DNA from: Rhizophagus clarus
Lineage: Eukaryota; Glomeromycota; Glomeromycetes; Glomerales; Glomeraceae
Length of the DNA stretch: 64,000 nucleotides
Direction of reading: 5' to 3'
NCBI GenBank assembly: GCA_015698045.1
Contig: BLAL01000229.1
Span: forward strand, 842,001-906,000
A program made the translations under genes and the position numbers. The notes beneath the pieces were generated by a model. That model worked only from the letters and a program-made list of their open reading frames with translations. It searched no databases and was not told the origin of the DNA. Below are positions 1 through 9,705 of this stretch, piece after piece (position 1 is the first letter of the stretch; each line of letters opens with the position of its first letter).

Positions 1-616
1 AAATTATTAAAAATGGATTTTTTAATTTTTTTTACTATATATTTAAGTCAAATATTTATTAGTGAAATCAAAAATAATAATAGTAAAAATTGTATAAAAT
101 TAACTGTTTTATAAACTTCTTTAATGATATAGACAGCTAAAACTTATTTAAAAAGAAGTTTATAAATTTAAAGATAAAAATTATAAGTTTATAAATAATG
201 GCACTACTTTGGCCTATAGCAAACTTCTATTTATAACTATTTAGTTGAAAAAAAAATATTGCAGAAAAAGTCTAAAATTAAAGCTATTTAATAATATATA
301 ATTTGTTATGATTTATATTACACATTAAATTTTTAGATGATAATTGATTTTAGCAGGTAAATATGTTTGCGAAGGCTTGCAGATGAAGGGATAAATAATA
401 TTTGAAACAGATTATTATAAATATATTTATTCTAAAAATATATATAATTTAATAATAAATTTAGTAAAAATACTTATAAAATAATTCTTTAATTTATAAA
501 TAAAAAAAAATGTCAATTTATAATAAATTTAAAAATTAATTCTTTAATTTATAAAAAAAAACTATAAACCTTTATAATAATTTAAATATAATAGTATAAT
601 AAATTTAAATATAATA
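1..616. other. AT-rich intergenic sequence
   Basis: No gene is visible. The sequence is almost pure A+T. Short degenerate repeats of the type ataatagtataataaattt lie at about 480-616 and continue on the far side of the hAT insertion at about 7830-7925, so the Tc1-like element at 617 probably inserted into a pre-existing AT-rich repeat. Confidence 0.6.
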
Positions 617-980
617 CAGTGGTACCTCCCTATAGTCACGCAGTCAGGCACATAGTGACTTTTAAAGCATAATGTGCTTATAAAGAGGTGCTATTATGAT
701 TGTGACTATAGGGAAGGATTCTTCTAATAATTTTTACCATTCAAAAAGCTCAAATATGTGCTTATATATATGATGTGCTTATATAGGGGGTGACTATATG
801 GAGGTACGACTAAAGTTACCAGCCGAAATAGTAAAGGTCAATGCCAAAATATCGAAATTAAAATCTGTCGAAATGCCGAAATGCCGAAATAATTTTAATA
901 TGTAGAAATTATTGAAATATCGAAATAGTCAGAATTGTTGAAATAATTTTGACATGTCAAATTGACGAAATTGTTGAAAT

Positions 981-1272
981 GTACAAACTGTACGAAATTA
1001 ATTTTGACATATCGAAATTTTTAGAATTGTCGAATTGACGAAATTGTCAAAATGTACAAACTGTACGAAATTAATTTTGACATGTCAAAATTTTAGAATT
1101 ATCAAATTGACGAAATTATTGAAATGTACAAACTGTACAAAATTAATTTCGACATGTCAAAATTTTTAGAATTGTTGAATTGACGAAATTGTCGAAATGT
1201 ACAAACTATACGAAATTAATTTTGATATGTCGAAATTTTTAGAATTGTCAAATTGTTAAAATTGTCAAAATG
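981..1272. repeat. Left subterminal 73-bp tandem array of the hAT
   Basis: About four units start at 981, 1054, 1126 and 1199, each containing the near-palindromes gtacaaactgtac and gacatgtc plus several cgaaatt words. The same array occurs in the deleted hAT copy at about 26840-27050. Subterminal repeats commonly bind hAT transposases; that role is inferred here. Confidence 0.85.
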
Positions 1273-1404
1273 AAAAACTGATGTATTCAAAATTGATATT
1301 GTAAATTATGTAAATTTAAATAAAAATAATTAGTTAATGTTTTATTTAAAGCAAAAATTCTTATTCATTTAGTGAAAAAAATAAACAAAATCATCCATAA
1401 GTAG

Positions 1405-1690
1405 ACAAAATTGTCCAAAAAAAAAGTAAAAAAAAAATAGACAAATCGCTAAAAAATTATAAAAGTACGAAATTTGGACAAAATTGTCCAAAAAAAAAGT
1501 AAAAAAAAAATAGACAAATCGCTAAAAAATTATAAAAGTACGAAATTTGGACAAAATTGTCCAAAAAAAAAGTAAAAAAAAAATAGACAAATCGCTAAAA
1601 AATTATAAAAGTACGAAATTTGGACAAAATTGTCCAAAAAAAAATACCTAAAAAAATTACAAAGTATGAAATTTGGACAAAATTGTCCAA
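1405..1690. repeat. 73-bp tandem array with GGACAAAATTGTCC motif
   Basis: The motif acaaaattgtcc recurs at 1405, 1478, 1551, 1624 and 1677 (period 73, 73, 73, then 53). The unit also carries tagacaaatcgctaaaaaat. The array lies just downstream of the transposase 3' end, inside the hAT. It is absent from the deleted derivative. Confidence 0.85.
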
Positions 1691-1742
1691 AAAAAATTGC
1701 CTACAAAGTAAGAAAAAATTGCCAAAAAAAAAAAATATATCG

Positions 1743-4343
1743 TCATTTATCAACAAATTCTTTTGCCAAATCTTCTACATTATAGTTTATAATCCCTCTT
1801 TCAGATTCTTCTTTATCATTTTCATTGCCGCAATTATTATTTTCGTTATCATCATTATTCAAATTATCCTTGATTAAATTATTATTATCTTCCAAAAAAT
1901 CCTTATCTAAACCATCAATAATGTTTTGATGCAATACATTTATAGTATTTTCGATTAATACTACAACTTGGTTATTTGGAATAGGATGTCTGTCAGTTGT
2001 TCTTCAAACTTGTATTTCTTTGATGATCTTTACATCATCGTCTTCTTCTTCAGGTTCTAATTCTGCTAAACTATCATTAATGATAGCATTTATTTCACTA
2101 TCACTTAATTTTACTGACTCTTTCTTCGTACCTTTTCCATAAAATCTGAATTCTGAATGTGCGTTTGATCGATAATACGATATTATCTTTGCTATTGATT
2201 CTAAATGTTCAACTCCAAGCCAAAGCCGTCTTTTATTATGTATCCAGCCACACATAGAAAAACCCCGTTTGCATGATGCAGAGTTTGGGCAAATAAAAAA
2301 TAATCGTAATGCGAGTGATTGAAGATAGGGTGGTTCTAGTTCCATACTTGTCCACCATTTGATTGGATCATCAATTCTATTAGAATAAGGTTGGTTAAAA
2401 GGTCTTTCATTATTTTTATACATTAAAAGTTGTGAACAAAGTATGCAAGAGCATTCTAAGTCCATTCCCACGTTTTTAGCTACTTTTCCAGCAATTATCA
2501 CTATTTTTTGCCAAACACCATATTTTAAGCAAATGCCTAATTAATTATATTTAATTAGTATTATTTAAATATTTTATAATAAAATTGAATAATTAAAATA
2601 ATTAATATACTAATGAAAGCGAAGATGTAAAAAAAATGCTAGTAAATAATTGTCATCATCAAACTCTTCAAGTCTTTTATTAATCATTGAAATACAATGA
2701 TTTTTGAATTCCTGATTAAAGGTTCTTGGTAATTTTTTCATGGAAGCTGCGATACAAGCCATTCCAAGATAACAGTCACTTAAGTTAGCTGAACTTCTTT
2801 CTAATAATAGTATAGTATCACGAAGGGATTTTAAAATAAATGCGAGAACCTTCAAGTCATTGAAAAAGTTCCATGAACGAATAATTGGTTTGATTTTTTC
2901 ATTTGATAAAATGGGCGTGCGTCAGTAGAAAAGGGGGAAATTGACTTTTTTTTTCAAAATTTATTTTATTGGACCACTTTGCTAATCTCGGTCATGTGCA
3001 CAAAATTAGCTTAATAACCAAAATTACAAAAAAAAAGTCGATTTCCCTCTTTTCTACTGACGCACGCCCAAATGTTTGAATAGTTACTAGCTAACTGTAA
3101 TAAAGATTAAAGAATAAGTAATATATATATAATAGTAATTAAAATTGTAACTTTTTACATACTTCTTCGAGAACAGCTTTTAGTCTTATAATATCTGAAA
3201 TACTTTGAAATGCTGTAGTCCACCTGGTCTTGCAAAAGGGGACAATTCCACCGCCTTTAACATTCATTGATTTTATAAGTTCACGAAGCTTAGCTTCTAG
3301 TTAAATAGTAATTAGAGTAAGTTAAACTAAAAAAAAATTGTTAATATCTGGGAATTCATACCTGCCATTGCATTGTTTCGAAAAAAATTTGCCAATATAT
3401 TGATTTTTTTTAGTAGATTTTCAGCAAACGGATGTTTTACAATATCGCAAGATATTAAGTTTACACAATGTGAAATACACCAAACATCTTCGATGTATGG
3501 ATGCTTGCTTTGAATAATTTTACGTACTTTTCGCACATTAGAACCATTATCACTTACTATATCAGAAAATTTTTCAGCACCAACACGAATTAGAATATCT
3601 TCTATTTTTTCTGCGATGAATTCACCTGTATGGAAATTACTAGATAAATCTAAAAGTTGATAAATATATTCTTTATTTGTTGGCGTCAAGATTATAAAAT
3701 TCCATATTGAAAGGTGATTCGGAAAGGACCACCCGTCCAAAGCTAATAAAAAAATTTATTAAAAAAGTATATTAAAAACGAGAACAAACAAAATTTTAAA
3801 TACCTAAGGTTAAATTTTTTGTGGCTTCCATTTCTCTTAAAACCTTGGAATTAACATATCCTAATTCTTCTTCAAATAAACGATTTGTCAAAATATTACG
3901 AGAAGGAGGGTTATATGCCGAATTTAATTCTTGAAGAAAATCCAGAAAAAATGGTGATTCGACTATTTGAAATGATACACCACAACAGATAAAAAATCTC
4001 GTTAGCGCTTTATCGATTCTATCAGATTTTCCTTTTGGAAGTGGCTGATCTTTATCATGAAATTCATTTAATGTTAATTGGCCATTAATTTTCATTTTTT
4101 TTTGGCGTTTTCTTCAAAGTTATGTTGATATATTCGTATAATATTTCCTGGAGTTTTCATACAGTGGTTAGCAAGGTGACTCTTAAGAAGAGAAGTTTCG
4201 CCCCTGCTGTATTTTAAATTACAATAAGTGCATACAGCACTCGCATGTCCCTGTGAATCACGTTCCCCTTCTAAATAATGTTGCTATACGTCATCTTTTG
4301 GTTTACCTCTTTTGAGAAGCTTAAGTTCGAAAGGCAAATCCAT
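1743..4343 (-). pseudogene. hAT transposase (BED zinc finger, catalytic region, C-terminal dimerisation region), inactivated
   Basis: The start at 4343 opens a BED-type finger (CTYC, then SHLANHC). The catalytic region has ALDGW and SDNGSNV, followed by KTRW and RLK. The C-terminal hAT dimerisation region carries WWTSMELEPPYLQSLA, then LFFICPNSASCKRGFS. Exon candidates with good splice sites are 3804-4343, 3362-3742, 3163-3296, 2611-3090 and 1743-2536, and frames join across them. Breaks: a TAG at 4284-4286 where BED domains usually have Trp; a frameshift at the T9 run 4095-4103; a 157-bp element inside exon 4 (2913-3069); and a TGA at about 2004-2006, after which the same frame stays open to 1743. 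The accessory gene lies upstream on the same strand. It would cut and paste the element in the nucleus if intact. Confidence 0.88.
2913..3069. mobile_element. 157-bp miniature inverted-repeat element nested in the transposase
   Basis: Terminal inverted repeats of about 42 bp start GGGCGTGCGTCAGTAGAAAA at both ends with two mismatches. AAAT flanks both sides (2909-2912 and 3070-3073). Removing the element and one AAAT restores an uninterrupted transposase frame, which independently supports both the boundaries and the duplication. No coding capacity. Superfamily is not assignable from this copy. Confidence 0.88.
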
Positions 4344-4429
4344 TTTGTATGAGACTAGAAAAAAAAAATATATATATCTGAAATAAAGAAATTAAAGAAA
4401 TTAAAAAGAGTTTGTGCGTTTTCAAAAAC

Positions 4430-4750
4430 TTTTTTTTGAACAATTTTGTCCACTCTTGTTAATTACGCGTTTTGTACTACTAATCCTAAACGCTATGAAA
4501 TTGATCTTATTATAGCATAATGGCTTTTTGGACAATTTTGTCCACTCTAATTATTACGCGTTTTGTACTACTAATCCTAAATGTGATCTTATTATAGTAT
4601 AATGGCTTTTTGGACAATTTTGTCCACTCTAATTATTACGTGTTTGTACTACTAATTCTAAATGCGTTGCCTATTATAAAATTGATCTTATTATAAAATT
4701 ACTTAATTTATCAGTAGCATAATGTCTTTTTGAACAATTTTGTCCACTTT
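4430..4750. repeat. Cluster of GGACAATTTTGTCC motifs upstream of the transposase
   Basis: The inverse form of the hAT motif appears about four to five times with the common context ttttt(g/t)gacaattttgtccact, alternating with acgcgttttgtactactaatcctaaa. It sits in the spacer between the transposase start (4343) and the accessory gene 3' end (5000), where a transposase promoter would be expected. A regulatory or transposase-binding role is inference. Confidence 0.7.
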
Positions 4751-4999
4751 CTGAATAAAATTACTAAGTTATAGCATACATATAATATATATTATTGGAT
4801 AAATTTGTCAAAATAAAACTATTTTTAATTGCTATAAAAAAAATATTGCAATTTGCATTTTATATTCTAATGCATATAACTTTACATTTACATTTTATAA
4901 TTTAATTATGCTTTAAAATAATTATGCTCACTTTTGTTTTGGCTCAATAATTTCTAATATACGTTCAACTGACATGCTCGAAGTAATTGATCGGTGAGT

Positions 5000-7516
5000 T
5001 TATAAAGAAGGAATTTGCGATAAAAATATTTCGTAATTTTCTTTTGTAACAAAAAAATCACATTTGCGACAACCTGCTTGCGCAAGTTGCGCAGCCATTA
5101 TTCCTTCATTAAATAACCTACGTAACTTATCGCAACCCAGCCTATTTCTTTGTTTGGCTTTTCTGCCAATTTTAAGTATAAATCGCATGAACGAAATAAC
5201 CTAAGATTTTACATTTTTAACTTCTAATTCTGACCCGAGCTTTGTAAGATCATCATAAATTTGGACCAACGACACCAAATGCAATAAGTTAAAAGATTCA
5301 GCCGCAATTAGCAGCTTTTCACAATACGTTTCCTGATTCCTCTATTGATTTATCCTTTTAGTAGCAGATTCCTTGTCAACTACTTTAATTGTTTTAAATT
5401 TTGATAACTCAGCCAATGCAGTAAATATTTCAGTAGTTTTTGATTTTTCTGAGGCAACGAAATGTTCATCATTTGCCAGCAAAATTTCACATAGTTTCCT
5501 TCCCTTACTAAACAAAAGTATTTGAGTAGAATTTAACTCTTCATTTACAATAACTTCATCATCATCATCATCATCATGATCACTTTCACTATCCTCTTCT
5601 GAAGAAACTGAAATTTCAACACACTTATGCTTACATTTTTTTATTAATGCTTTTGATATTGATGTACGTACTACTCGAGATTCATCTGCTACTTCTGAAA
5701 TTAATGTCTCTGAAGTTGGTGATTCTACTACTACTGCCACTTCCACATTTGGTACTTTTTCTACTGATTTTAATGTAGGTGATTTTACTTGTGATTTTGC
5801 TGGTAGCTTTTTTGTTGGTACTTTTGTTAATGGAGGTAGATTCAATCTGATACTTTCATTAGATTCGGTACTTTCATCAGCTGCCAGTGGCGATTGTGAA
5901 GGTAAATTTAATTCGGTATTTTTATTAGCTTCAGTACTTTCATCAGCTGCTAATGGCGATTGTGAAGGTGGATTCAATTTGGTACTTGCTAGTAGTGCTT
6001 GCGAAAGTAATTTTAATTTGGTACTTTCATGATTACTTGATTCCTCACTTATAGGCTGAGAATCATTAACCTCATCTTCAACAAAACCTATAAAATTTAG
6101 ATGTGAATAATTATAAGATTTTGTAATCAAGAACAATTTTATTTGATAAATTTTACTTACAGAAGTTATTAATTTTTACTATCCACTTATCAATATCATC
6201 ATAATAATTTCGCATCATGTTCCAGTTGCGGTAACCTAACAATGTTGTTTTGGCCCATATTATATTTGAAATGGTAGCATTATTTTTTATGCAATTTTGG
6301 CTGCCAAATTTTTCAATGCAACGATTATTTAGATTTGACCAAATTTTTGACGGTGTATCAAGAGTTGTGAGGTGATTTAAAGCTAAATCACAGTTCAGAG
6401 CACGGGCAAGTTCTGAGTCATTAATTTCGTGATATAATGTTGAGTAGGGAGTTGATGTTGTGGATTCAGGTAATTGTTCAGGTGTTGAATACTGTAATAA
6501 TTGTTTTAATGATTCATTCATATCTGAAATTATAGTATTAGTTGTACCAACACTAACTGGACGCATATTTTCTGGCGTTACTAATCCAAGATTAGAGTAC
6601 TTTTGCAATTTGTTCTATTATCAGAAATTAAGTAATAAAAAAGTAAGATATAAATTTTATATATAAATTAAAAACCAAACATCATTCTTATATTTACCTG
6701 TAATTTAGCATTATTATTCAATACTGAATCATATTTACTTTTGTATAATTCATATAAATTCTTGTAATTCTTGAGTTCAGTCAAACTATCCTAAAAAAAT
6801 AAAATATTTTATTCAGAAAAAATGTAATTATTCTAATACCAAGAGAAAAATGGACAAAATTGTCCAAAAATAAAGAACAAAGTTGTCCAGAAATGAAAAA
6901 AAAAGTGGACAGAGATGAATGATCAACAACAAAAACAAAATTGTCCAAACCTGTAAAAAAGTGATCAAACCCAATAAAAAAGTGGATAAAGTTGTCAAGA
7001 AATGAAAAAAAAAGCGGACAGAAATGAATAATCAAGAACGAAAAAAAGTGGACAAAATTGTCCAAACCCGTAAAAAAGTAACCAAACCTGATAAAAAAGT
7101 GGACAAAATTGTCCAGAAATAAAAAAAAGTGGATAGAAATGAATGACCAAGAACGAAAAAAATTGGACAAAATTGTTCAAACCTGTAAAAAGTGACCAAA
7201 CCTGATAAAAAAGTGGACAAAATTATCCAAAAGGAAAAAGTGGACAAAGTTGTCCAAAAACGAGAAAATCTTATATCTTATTGATGAATATAGAACTTGA
7301 TGACAACTCTTGTAAGTCAATATACGTACGACCTTTATTCTTCTTAAATATTATTTTCACTTTATCTTGTTTGAAAACACACAAATCAATTTTTTTATTT
7401 GTTACTATCCAAATATATGAAAGCACTGTTGAAACTGAATTTTCAACATCGTCAGGTAAAAAAGCTTTTTTTCCACAAATCTTTGAATTGAGAATAGCGG
7501 AAGGTGTTTTTGACAT
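5000..7516 (-). pseudogene. hAT accessory gene of unknown function, with in-frame stops
   Basis: I do not recognise this protein. Exon 1 (7277-7516) encodes 80 residues beginning MSKTPSAILNSKI. Exon 2 (6698-6790) is 31 codons, lysine/leucine rich. Exon 3 (6161-6614) contains WSNLNNRCIEKFGSQNC. Exon 4 starts at 6087 with acidic and Ser/Pro-rich repeats ([15 protein letters not shown] occurs in variant copies). Frames join cleanly across introns of phase 0, 0 and 1. In exon 4 the frame meets TAG at 5342-5344 and again at 5201-5203, yet stays open between and after them to 5000, ending in a basic Cys-containing tail (GCDKLRRLF, GCRKCDFF). The exon 1 donor reads AAG|AT instead of AAG|GT. The long first intron holds the GGACAAAATTGTCC cluster. 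About 640 codons if read through. It resembles neither BED nor RNase H-fold transposase parts. Confidence 0.72.
6840..7260. repeat. GGACAAAATTGTCC cluster in intron 1 of the accessory gene
   Basis: About ten copies of tggacaaa(a/g)ttgtcca words alternate with gtgaccaaacc(t/c)gataaaaaa and agaaatgaatga blocks. Several spurious Phe/Leu-rich minus-strand frames (words like FWTILSTF, HFFIGF) arise only from this repeat. The cluster is retained in the deleted hAT copy at about 27062-27350. Confidence 0.8.
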
Positions 7517-7811
7517 ATTCAAACAAAGAAATACTTGATAATATTTCGTGTGAAATCAAAAAGAAAAATATTTTTTTTGATTTTATGACGTGTTTATTTA
7601 TATTCAATTTTGCCAGCCACATCATTACATCACAAAAAAATAATGATCTGCAGCCAATCATTATTTTGACAATTTTGCCAATTTTGACTTGATGAATTTA
7701 TTTCGGCTTTTTGCCATTTTGATTTGCATTGACGAATTGTTTATTTTTTTTCGACATTTTCGACATGTTGAAATTCTTTATTTACGACATGCATCTTTAG
7801 GTACGACTGTA

Positions 7812-8302
7812 GTGTAATAGTTTTATAAAAAATTTTAAACTAATAGTATAATAAGTTTATATATAAAAAATAAATAAAATTAGATGTAATAATATAATAA
7901 TTTTAAATGCAATAGTATAATAAACTTAAAAAAATAAAATTATATAAAAAATCTAAAAATAAAAAAATGGTATTGCCAGTGAGATAAAAAAAAAAAATAA
8001 ATCCATAAAATTTTAAAAAAATTTTTAATTTCACAATATTATTTTATATTAAATAAATAATTTTACATTATTTTAATATAAAAAATTTTTTAATTAATTA
8101 ATAAAATTCATTAGTAAACTTTATTTCAGTTAATATTAACTCTAAAAAATAATTTTACTACTATTAGAACTATAAGACAAATCTAATGATATAAAATTTA
8201 TTAAAATCTAATCACTGGATTTTTAATAAATTACAAATTTATATTTTTGTATTTTTAATATTATAATTGATTTTATATAATTAATAATTATAAATATTAA
8301 AA
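7812..8302. other. AT-rich intergenic sequence
   Basis: No gene is visible. It contains degenerate aatagtataataa repeats like those at 480-616, interrupted from them by the nested elements. Confidence 0.55.
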
Positions 8303-8544
8303 GGGTTTAATCATTTTTTATATCTGTGATGCATCACATCCTTTTTTATTACCTGTATCACATCCTTTCCCTTTTTATTTTTTTATATATATTCTGAGAA
8401 CAGAATTTTTTCAGTTGTAAAAAATCTATTTTTCATGCTCCTAGTTAAATATCATAATATGTTTAATTTTGTCCAGTATTACCATAATTTTGCCCAGAGT
8501 GTTCAGAGTGCGATGTATCACAGATGCAAAAAAAAACAAAACCC
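8303..8544. mobile_element. 242-bp miniature inverted-repeat element with 9-bp target duplication
   Basis: Ends are GGGTTT...AAACCC with imperfect inverted repeats of about 40 bp sharing ATCTGTGATRCATC. The perfect 9-bp direct repeat ATATTAAAA flanks it at 8294-8302 and 8545-8553. A 9-bp duplication is typical of Mutator-like elements, but the flanks are AT-rich, so 8 bp plus a chance match is possible. No coding capacity. Confidence 0.75.
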
Positions 8545-8553
8545 ATATTAAAA

Positions 8554-9705
8554 ATTTTAAATTATTGTAAAATATTTTTTTAATAATTAAGTATTTTTAA
8601 AAAAATTTTAAGTTATTAAAAATTTAAGGTATAATTTTAAAAGGTTATACTATATACAAGGTAAAATTATGCAATAAAAAAGGTTGATAAAATTACTAGT
8701 AAATTTGAAATTTTTGAGATCTCTGTTAGAAGTAAGCAGAATCCTTTTTAGATACAAAATAGGTTAATATAAAAAAAATATTTATATTTATAAAAAAAAA
8801 GTAAAGAAATTTATTTTCAACTATTATATTTAATTAATGATATAATATTAAATATTCAAGCCCATCTTTGGTACTTTAAGTAAACTTATAAAACAGGCAA
8901 ATTATACAAATTCTTGTAAACTTTTAATGAAGTTATTATAAATATATATATATATGTCACAATATTACAAATGTTACATGTATTATTTATTTCTGTATAA
9001 AACCAAAAAAAACAAATTCTTTTATTAAAGTATCAGACTACTATTTTGGCAAATGATAATATATAAAATTTTACACAAAACAATAAATAGCATTCATTTA
9101 ACCAACTTTAAATTCTTTGAATAATCGAAGCTACACAATAATTTCTAACAGTAAACATTATGGAAGACGCTCCGAATTTAGATTGCTGCAAGATCTATTA
9201 ATGAATAAATAATAATGTTGTGTACGTTTAAACTTCTGTGTAATTATCACCCAAAACGTAAAACATCGGTAATTCCGTGATATATGTTTATACTTATATG
9301 TAAGGCGTCCGTTAGCCTCTTCCTTTGATTTGAATTTATGAAACATAATGGTTCATGCAATGACAACTAACTAATTACTAACATATATGCTAGATTGGTA
9401 ATAACATTTACAAATTTACACGTATAAATAAATCAAAATATTAATCAATAATTTGGATTGTACTGCGTATAATAGCAATGTTTTGTTTTGAACAAATGTT
9501 AAAAATAGTATATTTGTAGCATATAATGAAACTTTATTAACATGAGCATACAAATATCATAACACAAAGATATAATATGTAAGACTCATAAGTTTTTTCC
9601 TTTACATTGTTTATCGTAATACGTAAGACTTGGCAAACAACTATATAATATTTCTATGTTCTCCTGAAAAGTTTTCTAATTTATCATAATTTACTTATCG
9701 TAAAC
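8554..9705. other. Intergenic sequence upstream of the channel gene
   Basis: AT-rich, with a (TA)n stretch at about 8944-8956. I see no coding exon that I can support; a 62-codon minus-strand frame at 9158-9346 looks incidental. The proximal part presumably holds the promoter of the gene at 9706. Confidence 0.5.

Larger units (their letters stand above)
811..7799 (-). mobile_element. hAT-superfamily DNA transposon, full length but decayed
   Basis: The element begins TAAAGTTACCAGCCGAAAT and ends CTTTA, with degenerate terminal inverted repeats (TAAAG conserved, then partial match). It is flanked by a perfect 8-bp duplication GGTACGAC at 803-810 and 7800-7807, as expected for hAT. Two genes read on the minus strand: a BED/hAT transposase (1743-4343) and an accessory gene (5000-7516). 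Subterminal 73-bp arrays and clusters of GGACAAAATTGTCC fill much of the non-coding part. A shortened relative at 26719-27893 has the same ends and its own 8-bp duplication, which confirms the boundaries. Nonsense codons, a frameshift and a nested insertion make this copy non-autonomous today. Confidence 0.92.
617..7809. mobile_element. Tc1/mariner-like miniature element, split by the hAT insertion
   Basis: The left end at 617 starts CAGTGGTACCTCCCTATAG, preceded by TA. The right end is interrupted: bases up to 810 plus TG at 7808-7809, followed by TA. Rejoined across the hAT and one copy of its 8-bp duplication, the right end reads as the inverted complement of the left (CAGTCGTACCTCCATATAG). 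CAGT ends and flanking TA match Tc1/mariner convention. Unsplit length is about 196 bp with no coding capacity, so it is a miniature non-autonomous element. Confidence 0.75.

Noticed and set aside
981-1690. CRISPR-like array
   Set aside because: Units of 73 bp are repeated end to end without unique spacers, in a eukaryotic transposon.
6781-7247. Overlapping Phe/Leu-rich minus-strand frames with HFF, FWTILSTF words (also at 27012-27430)
   Set aside because: Translation of the GGACAAAATTGTCC repeat cluster in three frames; lies in an intron of the accessory gene.
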